A stretch of 64,000 bases of DNA. Source: Verrucomicrobiaceae bacterium. GTDB lineage: Bacteria; Verrucomicrobiota; Verrucomicrobiia; Verrucomicrobiales; Verrucomicrobiaceae. Where the stretch lies: positions 40,295 through 104,294 of the forward strand of contig CANNQP010000011.1 of the NCBI GenBank assembly GCA_947507875.1, given 5' to 3'. Positions within the stretch are counted from its first letter, which is position 1; the number at the start of each line of letters is the position of its first letter. Below are positions 35,269-44,870 of this stretch, piece by piece. Below the pieces are notes generated by a model. That model saw nothing but the letters and a program-made list of their open reading frames with translations, had not been told where the DNA came from and made no database searches. Both the position numbers and the translations under genes were made by a program.

Positions 35269-36222
35269 TCAAGATTTGATTGCAAGAAAGTCACGAAAAT
35301 AAGCGACCGTGCGGCTGATCCCCTCTTCAAACGCGACTTTGGGCTCCCAACCAAGCAACTTGCTAGCAAGTCCAATGTCCGGCTGACGAACCTTCGGATC
35401 ATCGGTGGGTAGTTCTTTGTGGATGATCGGTAAATCTTTGCCGGTGTGCTTTAGAATTTCTTGCGCGAACTGCAGCACGGTCATTTCCCGTGGATTGCCA
35501 ATGTTTACAGGTTCGTGATAATTGCTCTGCGATAGGCGGTAGATCCCATCAATCAAATCCGAGACATAACAAAAACTACGTGTCTGCGAACCATCGCCAA
35601 AGACTGTCAGCGGATTTCCCTGCAGCGCCTGGCCGATGAAGGCAGGCACCACACGGCCGTCCTCCAGTCTCATGCGCGGGCCATAGGTGTTGAAGATACG
35701 CACGATCTTTGTATCCAGCCCATGCGCCCGATGGTAGGCCATGGTCATTGCTTCAGCGAAGCGCTTGGCCTCATCGTAGCAACCACGGGGACCGATGGGA
35801 TTCACATTTCCCCAGTATGTCTCTTTTTGTGGATGCTCCAGGGGATCGCCATAACATTCGCTGGTCGAGGCAATCAAGAAGGTCGCCCCTTTCTCCTTAG
35901 CCAAACCTAGCGCGTTGTGGGTGCCCAGAGAACTGACTTTCAAAGTCTGAATCGGAATTTGCAGGTAGTCGATCGGCGAGGCTGGGGAGGCAAAGTGAAA
36001 GATGAGATCCACACTGCCAGGCAGGTAGATGAACTTCGTTACGTCATGCTTGATAAAGTCAAAGTCCGGATTGCCCGCCAAGTGCTCGATATTGCGCACA
36101 TTGCCGGTCACCAGATTATCCATGCCGATCACTCGATAGCCTTCCTTCAGCAAGCGGTCAGTCAGGTGTGATCCGAGAAAGCCGGCAGCTCCGGTGACGA
36201 CAGCAGTTTTTTTGGCAGACAT
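35269..36222 (-). CDS. UDP-glucuronate decarboxylase / UDP-xylose synthase-like epimerase
   Basis: A 317-residue short-chain dehydrogenase of the extended type. It has the NAD-binding GAAGFLG (11-17), [11 protein letters not shown] (76-86), [14 protein letters not shown] (119-132) and the catalytic YxxxK as Tyr149-Lys153 ([10 protein letters not shown]). The SPASP and [11 protein letters not shown] stretches are typical of UXS, which turns UDP-glucuronate into UDP-xylose via a 4-keto intermediate; most UXS enzymes have EVYGDP, and here Val is Cys. It likely supplies xylose for surface polysaccharide. ATG at 36222 begins the Rossmann fold. No adjacent glycosyltransferase. Confidence 0.88.
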   Translation of the reverse strand: MSAKKTAVVTGAAGFLGSHLTDRLLKEGYRVIGMDNLVTGNVRNIEHLAGNPDFDFIKHDVTKFIYLPGSVDLIFHFASPASPIDYLQIPIQTLKVSSLGTHNALGLAKEKGATFLIASTSECYGDPLEHPQKETYWGNVNPIGPRGCYDEAKRFAEAMTMAYHRAHGLDTKIVRIFNTYGPRMRLEDGRVVPAFIGQALQGNPLTVFGDGSQTRSFCYVSDLIDGIYRLSQSNYHEPVNIGNPREMTVLQFAQEILKHTGKDLPIIHKELPTDDPKVRQPDIGLASKLLGWEPKVAFEEGISRTVAYFRDFLAIKS

Positions 36223-36649
36223 GGGCGGGAAAGGTTGAGAGGGAGGGCGAGTCTGGGGCTTTTCCCCCAGTTCGCAAGCACTCACTCCACGAACCTTATC
36301 TTCGCCCGCATTTTTCCAAGGCTAGCCTAACTCTTTGTTTCCGTTGTTTTTGCCGATGGTAGGATTGGTGCATTCACCACCTGCAAGATCCATGCATCTC
36401 ATTTGGATAGATGACCGCCAATAAAAATAATACCTAGTCAATCAGAAGTTTGGAGCACCACAGCAAATGCTATTGGCGATGGCTGGTTTGATGAGTGTCC
36501 GTGAAAGGTGCAAAAGTAGCCTAACTGGAGATACTTCTTCGATAGAAAGTCTCTCCTTCTGGCACATGGCTTTCATCGAGGAGAGGTCACAAAGGGTTCA
36601 GAGAAAGTGACTGCACTTGGCAGAATCGCGGGCGAGGATCAAATGGCAC
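36223..36649. other. Divergent intergenic region, no convincing gene
   Basis: About 430 bases, more AT-rich than the surroundings, between the UXS-like gene (leftward) and the PL14-like gene (rightward). It presumably holds both promoters. A 47-codon frame at 36467-36610 has no protein-like features and is not called. No tRNA or terminator was seen. Confidence 0.4.
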
Positions 36650-37465
36650 ATGCGCCTGCTTATTATGACTCAATTGATGGTTACTCTGATTGGTTTGTGG
36701 CTCAGTCTGGTTCCTTCCCTTCAGGGCTTGGAGCTACCGGTGGAAGTGACGCTGGGAGGCAGATCGGGAGCTTATGCCGTGGCAGATTGGAAACGGGACT
36801 GGCCAGGCTGTGCCTTTGAAGATGGGGTGAAAGAAGGTCACGTGAGGCTGATGGAAGAAGCGGGTGTGCGCTGGCTGCGCGTCGGCTTTGTGCCGGGGCA
36901 GATCGGGCCCGAAAAGGGAGGTGCGGGTTGGAGATGGCCCATCGGCAGGCAGGAGGCAGCGGAGCTGCGCTACACCTTGCGCTTTGGCCGGGACTTTGAC
37001 TTTGTGAAGGGAGGAAAGCTACCGGGGCTATGCGGAGGGCCGGAGAATGTGAGCGGGGGGCGCCCGGCGAATGGAGCCAATGGCTTTTCTGCCCGCCTGA
37101 TGTGGCGGCGCGAGGGCCGGGGCGAGGCCTACGTGTATCACAAGCATCAGCCAGAGAAGTATGGGGAGAGCTTTGCCTTTCCATCGGATTTTCGCTTTCC
37201 CACGGGGCAGGCCATCAGGGTTCGCATCGCTGTCTGGATGAACACACCCGGCAGTAGGGATGGACGGCTGCGGGTATGGATCGCGCTACCGGGGCAGGCA
37301 GAACAAGCGGTGGTGGTGCGCGATGACCTAGAGTGGCGCTCGGCGGCGACCTTTGGCGTAGATGGTCTGTATTTTGAGACCTTTCATGGTGGCAATGATC
37401 CATCCTGGGCTCCGCAGCGATCCTGCCATGCCGATTTCGCGGACCTGCAGGTGGTGCGTCCCTGA
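36650..37465 (+). CDS. Secreted polysaccharide lyase 14-like protein
   Basis: A 271-residue protein starting at ATG 36650 with a signal peptide (LMVTLIGLWLSLVPSLQG). The mature part is a jelly-roll with the pattern FVKGGKLPGLCGG (118-130), GFSARLMWRREGRGEAY (145-161) and YHKHQPEKYGESF. That KGGKLPGL plus HxxPxKYG pattern is shared with family 14 polysaccharide lyases (alginate or glucuronan lyases of molluscs and chlorella viruses) and related non-lyase proteins. Substrate is unknown, and the fold is more certain than the activity. It lies 51 bases before an M23 peptidase gene and reads in the same direction. Confidence 0.75.
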   Translation: MRLLIMTQLMVTLIGLWLSLVPSLQGLELPVEVTLGGRSGAYAVADWKRDWPGCAFEDGVKEGHVRLMEEAGVRWLRVGFVPGQIGPEKGGAGWRWPIGRQEAAELRYTLRFGRDFDFVKGGKLPGLCGGPENVSGGRPANGANGFSARLMWRREGRGEAYVYHKHQPEKYGESFAFPSDFRFPTGQAIRVRIAVWMNTPGSRDGRLRVWIALPGQAEQAVVVRDDLEWRSAATFGVDGLYFETFHGGNDPSWAPQRSCHADFADLQVVRP

Positions 37466-37516
37466 CAGGTGAATCACGCCCTTGAGTCGGACGATGGCCG
37501 CAGGTATCGCGGGGAT

Positions 37517-38521
37517 ATGTCTGCCCTGTGCTGTCTTTTTTCTGCCCTGCTTGTGCTACCGATGTCTGCCGTGGCGCTGGACCTTCGTCTGCCGACAGAC
37601 AATCAGGCACTGCTAAGGAAAGATGGGCCTGGCTACTTTCAGTTCGTTGACCGAACCTTTGAGGGTCAAGTGAGCTATCCGTGGGAGGGCGGCCAATTCG
37701 GCTTCTGGCGCGATCCTCGGCGCACGGGTGGCGGGATCGCCTACGCGCGCTTTCATGAGGGCATGGATGTGAAACCCATGAGGCGTGATGAGCGCGGTGA
37801 TCCGCTGGATGAAGTACGGGCCATCCTGCCGGGAGAAGTGGTTCACGTGGCAGCGCCAGGGAAGAGCAATTACGGCAGCTACGTGGTAGTGCTTCACGAC
37901 TGGGGAGAGGGGCCGTTTTTTTCACTTTACGCGCACCTTCGGGCTTACCGGGTCAGGCTGGGTCAAAAGGTGGCTGCTGGGGAAACCATTGCGCTCATGG
38001 GCTACACGGGCAGTGGCATTGACCAACGTCGGGCGCACCTTCACGTCGAGCTGAATCTGATGCTCTCGCGCGACTTTGAAGCCTGGTATCAGCAAGGCTT
38101 TCGCACACCCAATCACCATGGCATCTACAATGGAATGAACCTGCTGGGCCTGGACCTTCAGGCACTGTACTTGGCCCACGCGCAGCAGCCAGAACTGTCC
38201 GTGGCGGCCTGGCTGAGGCAAAGTGAGGCGCAGTTTGAGATATCGGTGCCAGGCTCAGCCCAGATGGAGCTACTGAAGCACTATCCCTGGCTGCGGACTG
38301 GCACCATGACCGGTCGTCCGCTAAGCTGGAAGATTCGTTGCAATGCTTGGGGCCTACCACTGGCAGTGACAGCCGACACGGCACCAACGAGCGACGTGCA
38401 GCTAACGTGGCTGGAGAAAAGCACGATCCCGATGTATTACCGCACCCGTGGCTTAGTGAGCAATCAGGGGAAGCTGACCTTGGAGGGCATGCGCTTTGTG
38501 CAACTCATGGCGGGGACCTAA
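37517..38521 (+). CDS. Secreted M23 (LytM-type) metallopeptidase
   Basis: A 334-residue protein with a signal peptide (MSALCCLFSALLVLPMSAVA) and a peptidoglycan-type zinc endopeptidase domain. Zinc ligands are His80 and Asp84 of HEGMDV and the second His of HLH (174-176); His140 in LYAHLR is the usual catalytic base. The GQKVAAGETIALMGYTGSG stretch is typical of LytM cores. After about residue 200 comes an unrecognised C-terminal region. It should cleave peptide cross-links in the cell wall. ATG at 37517 is favoured over GTG at 37469, as it starts the signal peptide. Confidence 0.88.
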   Translation: MSALCCLFSALLVLPMSAVALDLRLPTDNQALLRKDGPGYFQFVDRTFEGQVSYPWEGGQFGFWRDPRRTGGGIAYARFHEGMDVKPMRRDERGDPLDEVRAILPGEVVHVAAPGKSNYGSYVVVLHDWGEGPFFSLYAHLRAYRVRLGQKVAAGETIALMGYTGSGIDQRRAHLHVELNLMLSRDFEAWYQQGFRTPNHHGIYNGMNLLGLDLQALYLAHAQQPELSVAAWLRQSEAQFEISVPGSAQMELLKHYPWLRTGTMTGRPLSWKIRCNAWGLPLAVTADTAPTSDVQLTWLEKSTIPMYYRTRGLVSNQGKLTLEGMRFVQLMAGT

Positions 38522-38594
38522 GGTGAGATGTTTCTGGTTCTTGTTTCCTCGTTCTTCAGGCTTTTTCATCTCTCATCCTTCATCTCCCTTCCCC

Positions 38595-39596
38595 ATGATC
38601 CTCGCTCTCGAATCTTCTTGCGATGAAACAGCAGCAGCCCTCTGCACGGCGGATGGCGAGATCATAGCAGCAGCAGTGGCTTCACAGATTGAGATCCACC
38701 GGCGCTACGGTGGGGTTGTGCCCGAGGTGGCCTCGCGGAATCATATCCTGCACGTGAGGGCACTGGTAGAACAGGTGCTGGCGCAGGCCGGCGTGCGGCT
38801 TGCCGACGTGGAGGCCTTTGCGGCGACCAGCGGGCCGGGTTTGGTCAGCAGTCTCCTGATCGGCACCAGCATGGCAAAAGCACTGGCCGTTGCGGAAAAA
38901 AAACCCTTCCTGGCCGTGAACCACATGGAGGGACATCTGCTATCCCCTTTCATGGCGGGAAATGGCCCGCCACGCCGCAGCGTGGCGCTGATCGTAAGTG
39001 GCGGGCACACGATGCTGATCCATATGACCGAGGTGGGAGCCTATCGCCTGCTGGGCCGCACACGAGATGACGCCGCGGGGGAGGCTTTTGACAAAATTGC
39101 CAAGATGATCGGCCTGCCCTACCCTGGTGGGCCAGAGATCGACCAACGCGCGGCGCAAGGCCGGCCAGACGCGCATGCCTTTCCCCGTAGTTTTCTGGAT
39201 GGGCGAAGCTTGGAGTTCAGCTTCAGCGGCCTGAAGACAGCGGTTCTGTATGAGCTTCCCAAGCTGAACCTGCATGACCCGAGCTCGCTGGCAGATATCT
39301 GCGCCAGCGTGCAAGAGGCGATTTGCGAAGTTTTGGTAGAAAAGCTGGTGCTGGCGGCGCGTCTGACTGGCGAGACGCTGGTGACCGTGAGCGGCGGCGT
39401 GAGCTGCAATCGGGGCCTGCGGGTGAAACTGCAAAAGCGCTGCGATCAAGAAGGGCTGAACCTCCTACTGGCACGGCCGGACCTCAGCACGGACAATGCG
39501 GCCATGATCGCTTACACGGCTGCGCAGCGTTTCCAGCGCGGTCAGACTTCCGCGCTAGAGACCGATGTGGACCCAAATCTGCCGCTTGTGGCATAA
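38595..39596 (+). CDS. tsaD: tRNA N6-threonylcarbamoyladenosine transferase TsaD
   Basis: A 333-residue ASKHA-fold enzyme that transfers threonylcarbamoyl from its AMP ester to A37 of ANN-decoding tRNA. The metal-binding NHMEGH (His110, His114) and ILALESSCDETA N-terminus are diagnostic, with SGGHTML and FSFSGLKTAV further on. Length fits the bacterial family (330-345). ATG at 38595 is the start that gives the canonical N-terminus; longer upstream frames overlap the M23 gene. It converges with the response regulator gene, 21 bases away. Essential in most bacteria. Confidence 0.97.
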   Translation: MILALESSCDETAAALCTADGEIIAAAVASQIEIHRRYGGVVPEVASRNHILHVRALVEQVLAQAGVRLADVEAFAATSGPGLVSSLLIGTSMAKALAVAEKKPFLAVNHMEGHLLSPFMAGNGPPRRSVALIVSGGHTMLIHMTEVGAYRLLGRTRDDAAGEAFDKIAKMIGLPYPGGPEIDQRAAQGRPDAHAFPRSFLDGRSLEFSFSGLKTAVLYELPKLNLHDPSSLADICASVQEAICEVLVEKLVLAARLTGETLVTVSGGVSCNRGLRVKLQKRCDQEGLNLLLARPDLSTDNAAMIAYTAAQRFQRGQTSALETDVDPNLPLVA

Positions 39597-39617
39597 CGAA
39601 GGGGACGGAAGCGAACC

Positions 39618-40988
39618 TCAAGCCATGGTTTTTCGCTCCTGGTTCAATCCCATCTTGCGATAAAGCGTCGCAATGCTGACGCCGAGCATGGATGCGGTTT
39701 TTTCCCGGGAGCCATTGTTGTACTTCAGCGTTTCATTGATGAAGACACGCTCTTGGCCGCGGATGAAATCATCCAGCGTGGAGCCGATGGGCAACTGTGT
39801 TGTGGCCCCATTTCCATGCGAGGAGGGCACCTCCACCTGCTGCGTGACCTTGGTTGGCAAATCACTCGGGCGGATGCGGTCGCCCTCCGCAAAGGCACAA
39901 GCGCGCTCCACCGCGTTGCGAAGTTCGGAGATGTTACCAGGCCATGGATACTTTTCCAAAAACTCCTGCGCGTAGCTGTCGATGCCCTTGGGCTTGCTGT
40001 CAGTCCGTTCCGCTAGGTCTTTCAAGAAGTGCTCCACCAGCGGTTTGATATCCACGCGACGGTCGCGCAGGGGTGGAATTTTCAGCGGGACGACGGAGAG
40101 CTTGTAGTACAGGTCCTCACGAAAGAGGCCTTTTTTTGAGGCTTCTTCCAGACAAATGGTGGTGCTAACCACGAGCCTAAAGTCGCTGGCGTTCGGGTTC
40201 CAGGCACTGCGGCGAGCCATGGCCTCTTCGAGGAAGGTATTGAGCTGCGCCTGGATGCGTGTTGGTAGCACATGAATTTCGGCCAAGTGCACAGTGCCCC
40301 CCGCTGCGCGGCTGAAGATGCCAGACTGCGGGCTACCCCCGTGGCCGAAAAGCTCGCCTTCCAGGTTTTCCTCCGGCAGCGCACTGCATTGCAGTTCCTT
40401 GAAGGGGGCATTGCTACGGCGGCTTGCCTCATGCAGCGCCCGGGCCACGATGTGTTTACCCACGCCAAATTCCCCTTCGAGCAAAACGGGGCTGTCATTG
40501 TCAGCGACGCGACGCACAATCTCGAAAATGCGCTGGATGGCCTCACTGTGACCGATCCATTTTGAAGCGACGCTGCCACGCAAGGCCGCTGCTGCGGTGG
40601 CTGCCACTAGCTTAGGCTCAGCCTTGCCATGCTGGGCTAAAGCCTGATTCACTGTTTTGATCAGGTCTCCCAAATCGAACGGCTTGGTGAGGTAATCAAA
40701 TGCGCCGAGTCGCATGGCCTCCACTGCCGTCTCAATGCTACCGTGGCCGGTAACCATGATGACTGCCGTCTGAGGAAAACGCTCTCGGCACAGGCTGACC
40801 AAGTCCAGTCCATTGACATCGCCGATCCTCAGATCCACGATCAGTAGGTCAGGCTGCTGCGAGCGAAGGGTCTCGATGCCGTCCATGCCCGAGGTGCAGC
40901 CAAAAACCGTGTGCCCAGCGGCACGGCAGAGCTTGCTCATCAGTTCAAGGATCGCAGCCTCGTCATCTATGATTACTAGCTTCGCCAT
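39618..40988 (-). CDS. NtrC-type response regulator with degenerate sigma-54 AAA+ domain
   Basis: A 456-residue regulator. The receiver domain has acceptor Asp52 and Lys102 (TKPFDL). The AAA+ domain has Walker A GEFGVGKH (172-179), a normal arginine-finger region FREDLYYKLSVVPL and a C-terminal Fis-type helix-turn-helix (REKTASMLGVSIATLYRKMGL). Two core motifs are altered: the GAFTGA loop that contacts sigma-54 is replaced by GGSPQSGIF (217-225), and Walker B GGTLFLDEI reads GGTVHLAEI (230-238), with Ala236 for Asp. Classical sigma-54 activation is therefore doubtful; it may bind DNA as a repressor or a sigma-70 partner. No adjacent kinase. Preceded by palindromes. Confidence 0.92.
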   Translation of the reverse strand: MAKLVIIDDEAAILELMSKLCRAAGHTVFGCTSGMDGIETLRSQQPDLLIVDLRIGDVNGLDLVSLCRERFPQTAVIMVTGHGSIETAVEAMRLGAFDYLTKPFDLGDLIKTVNQALAQHGKAEPKLVAATAAAALRGSVASKWIGHSEAIQRIFEIVRRVADNDSPVLLEGEFGVGKHIVARALHEASRRSNAPFKELQCSALPEENLEGELFGHGGSPQSGIFSRAAGGTVHLAEIHVLPTRIQAQLNTFLEEAMARRSAWNPNASDFRLVVSTTICLEEASKKGLFREDLYYKLSVVPLKIPPLRDRRVDIKPLVEHFLKDLAERTDSKPKGIDSYAQEFLEKYPWPGNISELRNAVERACAFAEGDRIRPSDLPTKVTQQVEVPSSHGNGATTQLPIGSTLDDFIRGQERVFINETLKYNNGSREKTASMLGVSIATLYRKMGLNQERKTMA

Positions 40989-41223
40989 AATATCTTTTGA
41001 ATTTGAGTGTCAAATTTGACTATTAAATATGCTAAAAGACAGAGTCCAAGGCGTCAATATGGATTTATTGATTATCCCCGATTGATTAATAATCATAGAA
41101 GGATCGTAAAATTTTGATAATCAAAATTTTACACTCTAAACTAAAAACAAAAAACCACGAGGGATGCCAACCAATAAGCACCCTGAATTTATGGAAATTT
41201 TATAAAGTATAGTAGAGCTGGGC
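40989..41223. promoter_or_regulatory. AT-rich region with two perfect palindromes upstream of the regulator
   Basis: This 235-base gap is far more AT-rich than its surroundings. It holds a perfect 12-base palindrome at 41009-41020 (GTCAAATTTGAC), 20 bases upstream of the regulator start, and a perfect 27-base palindrome at 41106-41132 with 13-base arms around a central A. The first is well placed for an autoregulatory operator. The second has no T run and lies mid-gap, so an operator or a sulfatase transcript end are both possible. A weaker repeat, TGATTAT with ATAATCA, lies at 41069-41095. Confidence 0.6.
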
Positions 41224-42570
41224 CTATTTCTTACTTTTTGCCTTCCCCTTTCTTTGCTGGGTCAGCGGCCAGTCCCTATGATCCTGTCTAGAGCTGCGCA
41301 GCAGCGACTCTGCCCTTGCGACTCGGTCAGGCTTAGTTGCCGCGAGATCTTGGCTTTCGGCGGTATCCTGACTCAGATCATAAAGTTCAATCGGGTTCGC
41401 GGGACCGTTTCGCACAGCTTTCCAATGACCGTCGAAACGCAGCGCCTGGAGAGAGGTGCCTTCATGCAGCTCCCAGTAAAACAGCTCACGCGCAGGCATT
41501 GCCTCACCACGCAGCAAAGGCAGCACGGAAATGCCATCAGGCTGAAAATCAGTGGGTAGCGCGACCCCGGCCAGCTCGGCAGCGGTGGGCAGGAAATCCC
41601 AAAATGCCCATGGCTGCTGGCTGACCTGCCCCGCAGGCACGGTGCCCGGCCAGCGGGCGATGCCGGCCTGCCGCAGCCCGCCTTCATACAGGCTGCGCTT
41701 GTAGCCGCGAAGGCGGCCACCCATGCTTTGATCAAAGAGTCGGCCCACCTCAGACTTCGGGTCAAAGGACGCGCCATTGTCGCCCGAAAAGAGTACCAAT
41801 GTCTGCTCATCGATTTTGAGCTCCTTCAGCAGGTCTAGCAGACGACCGACATCGCGATCCAAGCGAGTGACCATGGCTGCGTAAGTCTTCTGGAGAGGCG
41901 TCCAGGGCTTGTCGTGGTAAACGCCAAGGTCGTCGATCTCGAACTTCCCGTGTGGCAAGGTGATTGCGTAATAGAGGAAAAAAGGCCGGTCGGCCTGCAG
42001 CCGCACCCAGCTTTCCACCTCACGCTGAATCAAGTCCTGAGCGTAGGTTTTGCCATCCAGGGCGAGACGACGATCATTGTCCCAAAGGTAAAGCGGGAAG
42101 TAGCTATGAGCATGGCGCTGACAGTTGTAGCCAAAGAACCGGTCAAAGCCCTTCTTGAGAGGACTGCCAGAGGTATCGAACATACCCATGCCCCACTTCC
42201 CCAGACAAGCCGTGGCATAGCCCCCGGACTTCATCACTTGCGCCACGGTCAGCGTCTCGGCCGGCAGGGGTTTTTGACCCTCAGGCTGAATCTCACGATT
42301 CGCACGAATAGGACAGTGCCCCGTGTGCAGGCCCGTCATCAGGCTAGACCGGGAAGGCGCGCAAACGCTAGTTCCGGAGTAGAGCTGGGGAAACCGAGTG
42401 CCCTCCATCGCCATGCGATCCAGGTGGGGTGTCTGAATCAACTTTTGGCCATAGCAGCCGAGATCGCCTTGAGCGAGGTCGTCGCAGAGGATAAAAATCA
42501 CATTCGGCCTCGCGGCATTGGCCTGAAGAAAAACGAAACCTAGGAGAACCAGTAGCGAACGCAGAAGCAT
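41224..42570 (-). CDS. Secreted sulfatase (arylsulfatase family S1)
   Basis: A 448-residue enzyme with signal peptide ([19 protein letters not shown]) and the alkaline-phosphatase-superfamily sulfatase fold. [19 protein letters not shown] provides metal-binding aspartates, and CAPSR (70-74) carries Cys70, which an anaerobic or aerobic maturase converts to formylglycine. It should remove sulfate esters from a glycan or aryl substrate outside the cytoplasm. The basic C-terminus ([11 protein letters not shown]) is unusual. No sulfatase maturase gene is in the window. Sulfatases are abundant in marine and aquatic Verrucomicrobia. Confidence 0.95.
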   Translation of the reverse strand: MLLRSLLVLLGFVFLQANAARPNVIFILCDDLAQGDLGCYGQKLIQTPHLDRMAMEGTRFPQLYSGTSVCAPSRSSLMTGLHTGHCPIRANREIQPEGQKPLPAETLTVAQVMKSGGYATACLGKWGMGMFDTSGSPLKKGFDRFFGYNCQRHAHSYFPLYLWDNDRRLALDGKTYAQDLIQREVESWVRLQADRPFFLYYAITLPHGKFEIDDLGVYHDKPWTPLQKTYAAMVTRLDRDVGRLLDLLKELKIDEQTLVLFSGDNGASFDPKSEVGRLFDQSMGGRLRGYKRSLYEGGLRQAGIARWPGTVPAGQVSQQPWAFWDFLPTAAELAGVALPTDFQPDGISVLPLLRGEAMPARELFYWELHEGTSLQALRFDGHWKAVRNGPANPIELYDLSQDTAESQDLAATKPDRVARAESLLRSSRQDHRDWPLTQQRKGKAKSKK

Positions 42571-42626
42571 GAGGAAACGGGGAACGCGGCCGCGAGGCGA
42601 AACTGACAGGAAACCTGCCTTTGCAC

Positions 42627-43046
42627 TCAGCCGCCACTAACCTGCCATGTCTCTGCAATGGCCCGCAGACGCTGACGCACGGCAGCAAGACCATTCAAGC
42701 GCGTCGGGGACAGCACCTTCACCAGGCCGCACTTTTCCCACAAATCAGGCTCCACCATGGCGATCTCAGTCGGCAGGGCTTGACTGTAAAGATGACACAG
42801 GAGCGCCACCAGCCCTGCCACCATGGGACTATCTGCTGCGCAGCGAAACTGCGCCCTGCCCATAACGAGCGCGCCATGCACCCAAACGCGGGACACGCAG
42901 CCTGGCACAAGCAACGCATCGAGACGCTCCGCCTCGGGTAGCAGCACCCGGTGGACGTAGCTGGTGAGCGCGCCAAGGCGCTCATGCGGGGTATCGATGA
43001 GGTTCAAGTCCTCGATCAACTCGGTTTGGCGTTCCTGGAGAGTCAT
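42627..43046 (-). CDS. sufE: SufE-like sulfur acceptor protein
   Basis: A 139-residue protein of the SufE/CsdE family that takes persulfide from the cysteine desulfurase SufS. The active-site cysteine is in VPGCVSRVW (Cys50), matching the family VxGCxSxVW pattern. Length is normal. No sufBCDS genes are nearby; the class V aminotransferase at 60.2 kb is not an obvious SufS. It lies 57 bases upstream of the sulfatase in the transcriptional sense and 22 bases after the AsmA-like gene. Confidence 0.9.
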   Translation of the reverse strand: MTLQERQTELIEDLNLIDTPHERLGALTSYVHRVLLPEAERLDALLVPGCVSRVWVHGALVMGRAQFRCAADSPMVAGLVALLCHLYSQALPTEIAMVEPDLWEKCGLVKVLSPTRLNGLAAVRQRLRAIAETWQVSGG

Positions 43047-43067
43047 CGGCTTCAGGCAGGGATGCCA

Positions 43068-44633
43068 TCATTTGCCGAGCAATCCACCACCGATTCCTTT
43101 TAACAGATTGAGGCCTTTTTCAGCCGCATCTCCGGCCCTTTTCAGCGCATCGCCAGGTTGAGTTACCGCCTCGGTGGCACCTTTCAGCACCTCGCCAGGT
43201 TTTTTCGACAAATCTTCACCCAGCAGTGGCTTCAGCAAAGTCTCCCCTGTCTTGCCAGCCAGGTTGGCAGGCGCATTCAGGAGGGCTTTTCCAGCCCCGC
43301 TGAGCAGACGCGCGGAGAGATCTTCCTCAGGTGCATTCACCGTGCCGGAGATACGAAGCGGCGTCCAGACCATGCCCGCAGGTGAGCCAGGGCGACTGGC
43401 CGTGAAGACATGCTGCTCTGCCCCCGGAATCCAGCGCAGCGCCTCGGGCGTCACCCCGATGAAGAGGCGCCCGTCCAGACGGCTGGCGTGGAGCGTTAGG
43501 TCCCCCTCCAGCCGCAGCAAGCCCGCGGACTGCACCACGATTTTTTCGAACTTCAGCATCTGCCCTGAGCCGCTGACCTGAGCCTGAGCAATGTCGAGCA
43601 CAAGGCGCTTGAAGCGATCCACACGGGTGAAGTTGGCCAGCTGGTCCAGGATGGGCAGTGCTGTCAGTACGGCATTTTTTAGCCGCACCTGCCCGGTGGC
43701 CTCGGGCTGGGCCATGCTTTGGGCCTGGATACGCAAATCGCCCTCCATGTCTCCAATGAGGCGCAGCTTCCAGTCTGGGCTTAGTAGCTCCTTCAAGGGA
43801 AGGCCGACCAGCGTCGCATCCAACTCCCAACGACGCTCAACGGGGCTCAGGTGGCCCCTGGCGCTGACTTCCCCACCCTGAGCCCAAGTCAGGCGCGCTG
43901 TGCTCAAACGGAGATCCTCGCGACTGATGCGCATCGTCGCGGAGTCGAGGTTCAGTTTGATCGGGTGCAGCAGGGTCGGCAGCTGCAGAGGCGTCTCTAG
44001 GAGACCGCCCTGAACCGTGAGCTGGGCAGAGGCCTCTCCCTGCTGCCAGGAAGAAAGGCGCAGATTTGCACCCGCGAGACGCCAGGGGCCCGGATGCGTG
44101 AAGGAAAAGGCATCCACTCGGACACCATCCACCATGAAACGGTCCGGCAACCAACCCCGCAACCAGCCAGGCACGGAGCTGCCTGAGGCAACCTGAGCCG
44201 AAGGCTCGACGTCCGCTAGGGGCAAAACACGGCCTGCCGAAACGGGTGGTGCTGCATGGCTGATGTCTAGTGAGTCGGCCGCCACCTGCACAAGACGCCA
44301 CTGGCGCTGCCGAAAGGCAGCCCAATCCAACCCAACATGCAGGCCTGTCATTTCTGCTTTCCAGCCCGTGCTGGTGTTGAGTGAGACGGCACGCGTGGTC
44401 ACCTCATCGCCAGTCCAGCGCAGAGGCGCAAGCTGCACTGCCCCCGCGAGCTTTGCTCCGGCCAGGGACTCCAGCTTTGTCCGAAAGCTCTCCTGCCGCA
44501 GGTAACCACGCACCCAATTCATAAGGAACATCGGTGCTAGCAGCCAGGCGATTGCGACCAAACCCACAGCGGCTAAGCCAAGGAACCACCAGCGCGAAGC
44601 TGAGCGCGAGCGACGAGAGGAACGAGCAGGCAT
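43068..44633 (-). CDS. AsmA-like membrane-anchored protein
   Basis: A 521-residue protein with a basic N-terminus, one membrane helix (about 15-38, WWFLGLAAVGLVAIAWLLAP) and a long periplasmic beta-rich body typical of AsmA/TamB-related lipid-transport or envelope proteins. The C-terminal region (about 395-520) contains repeated GxALxxAxx-type amphipathic helices rich in Lys and Pro, ending in LLKGIGGGLLGK. Start chosen at ATG 44633 because the frame's first codon upstream is TTG. Function is inferred from architecture: envelope lipid movement or outer-membrane assembly. Confidence 0.75.
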   Translation of the reverse strand: MPARSSRRSRSASRWWFLGLAAVGLVAIAWLLAPMFLMNWVRGYLRQESFRTKLESLAGAKLAGAVQLAPLRWTGDEVTTRAVSLNTSTGWKAEMTGLHVGLDWAAFRQRQWRLVQVAADSLDISHAAPPVSAGRVLPLADVEPSAQVASGSSVPGWLRGWLPDRFMVDGVRVDAFSFTHPGPWRLAGANLRLSSWQQGEASAQLTVQGGLLETPLQLPTLLHPIKLNLDSATMRISREDLRLSTARLTWAQGGEVSARGHLSPVERRWELDATLVGLPLKELLSPDWKLRLIGDMEGDLRIQAQSMAQPEATGQVRLKNAVLTALPILDQLANFTRVDRFKRLVLDIAQAQVSGSGQMLKFEKIVVQSAGLLRLEGDLTLHASRLDGRLFIGVTPEALRWIPGAEQHVFTASRPGSPAGMVWTPLRISGTVNAPEEDLSARLLSGAGKALLNAPANLAGKTGETLLKPLLGEDLSKKPGEVLKGATEAVTQPGDALKRAGDAAEKGLNLLKGIGGGLLGK

Positions 44634-44870
44634 GTTGGGCAAGGTGAAGGAAACGCCAGCGCACGCAAGCGCCGAACCTCAACTGAAAGCTAGGCTCTAG
44701 CCAATAGGCGCAACTTTCCGCCGAGGCAGCCTAACATGCGCATGATTCAACGCCAAAAAACACCAGAGGAAATCCACCCACGGCCACATACCCACACGCC
44801 GATTGCTGACGACGGGTCAGAGGGCAGCGCTGTGCTCGAACCAGCTCGAGCGCGGGCTCATGCCGCCGTT

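Noticed and set aside
36467..36610. Possible 47-codon gene upstream of the PL14-like gene
   Set aside because: No ribosome-binding site, biased composition and no recognisable pattern.
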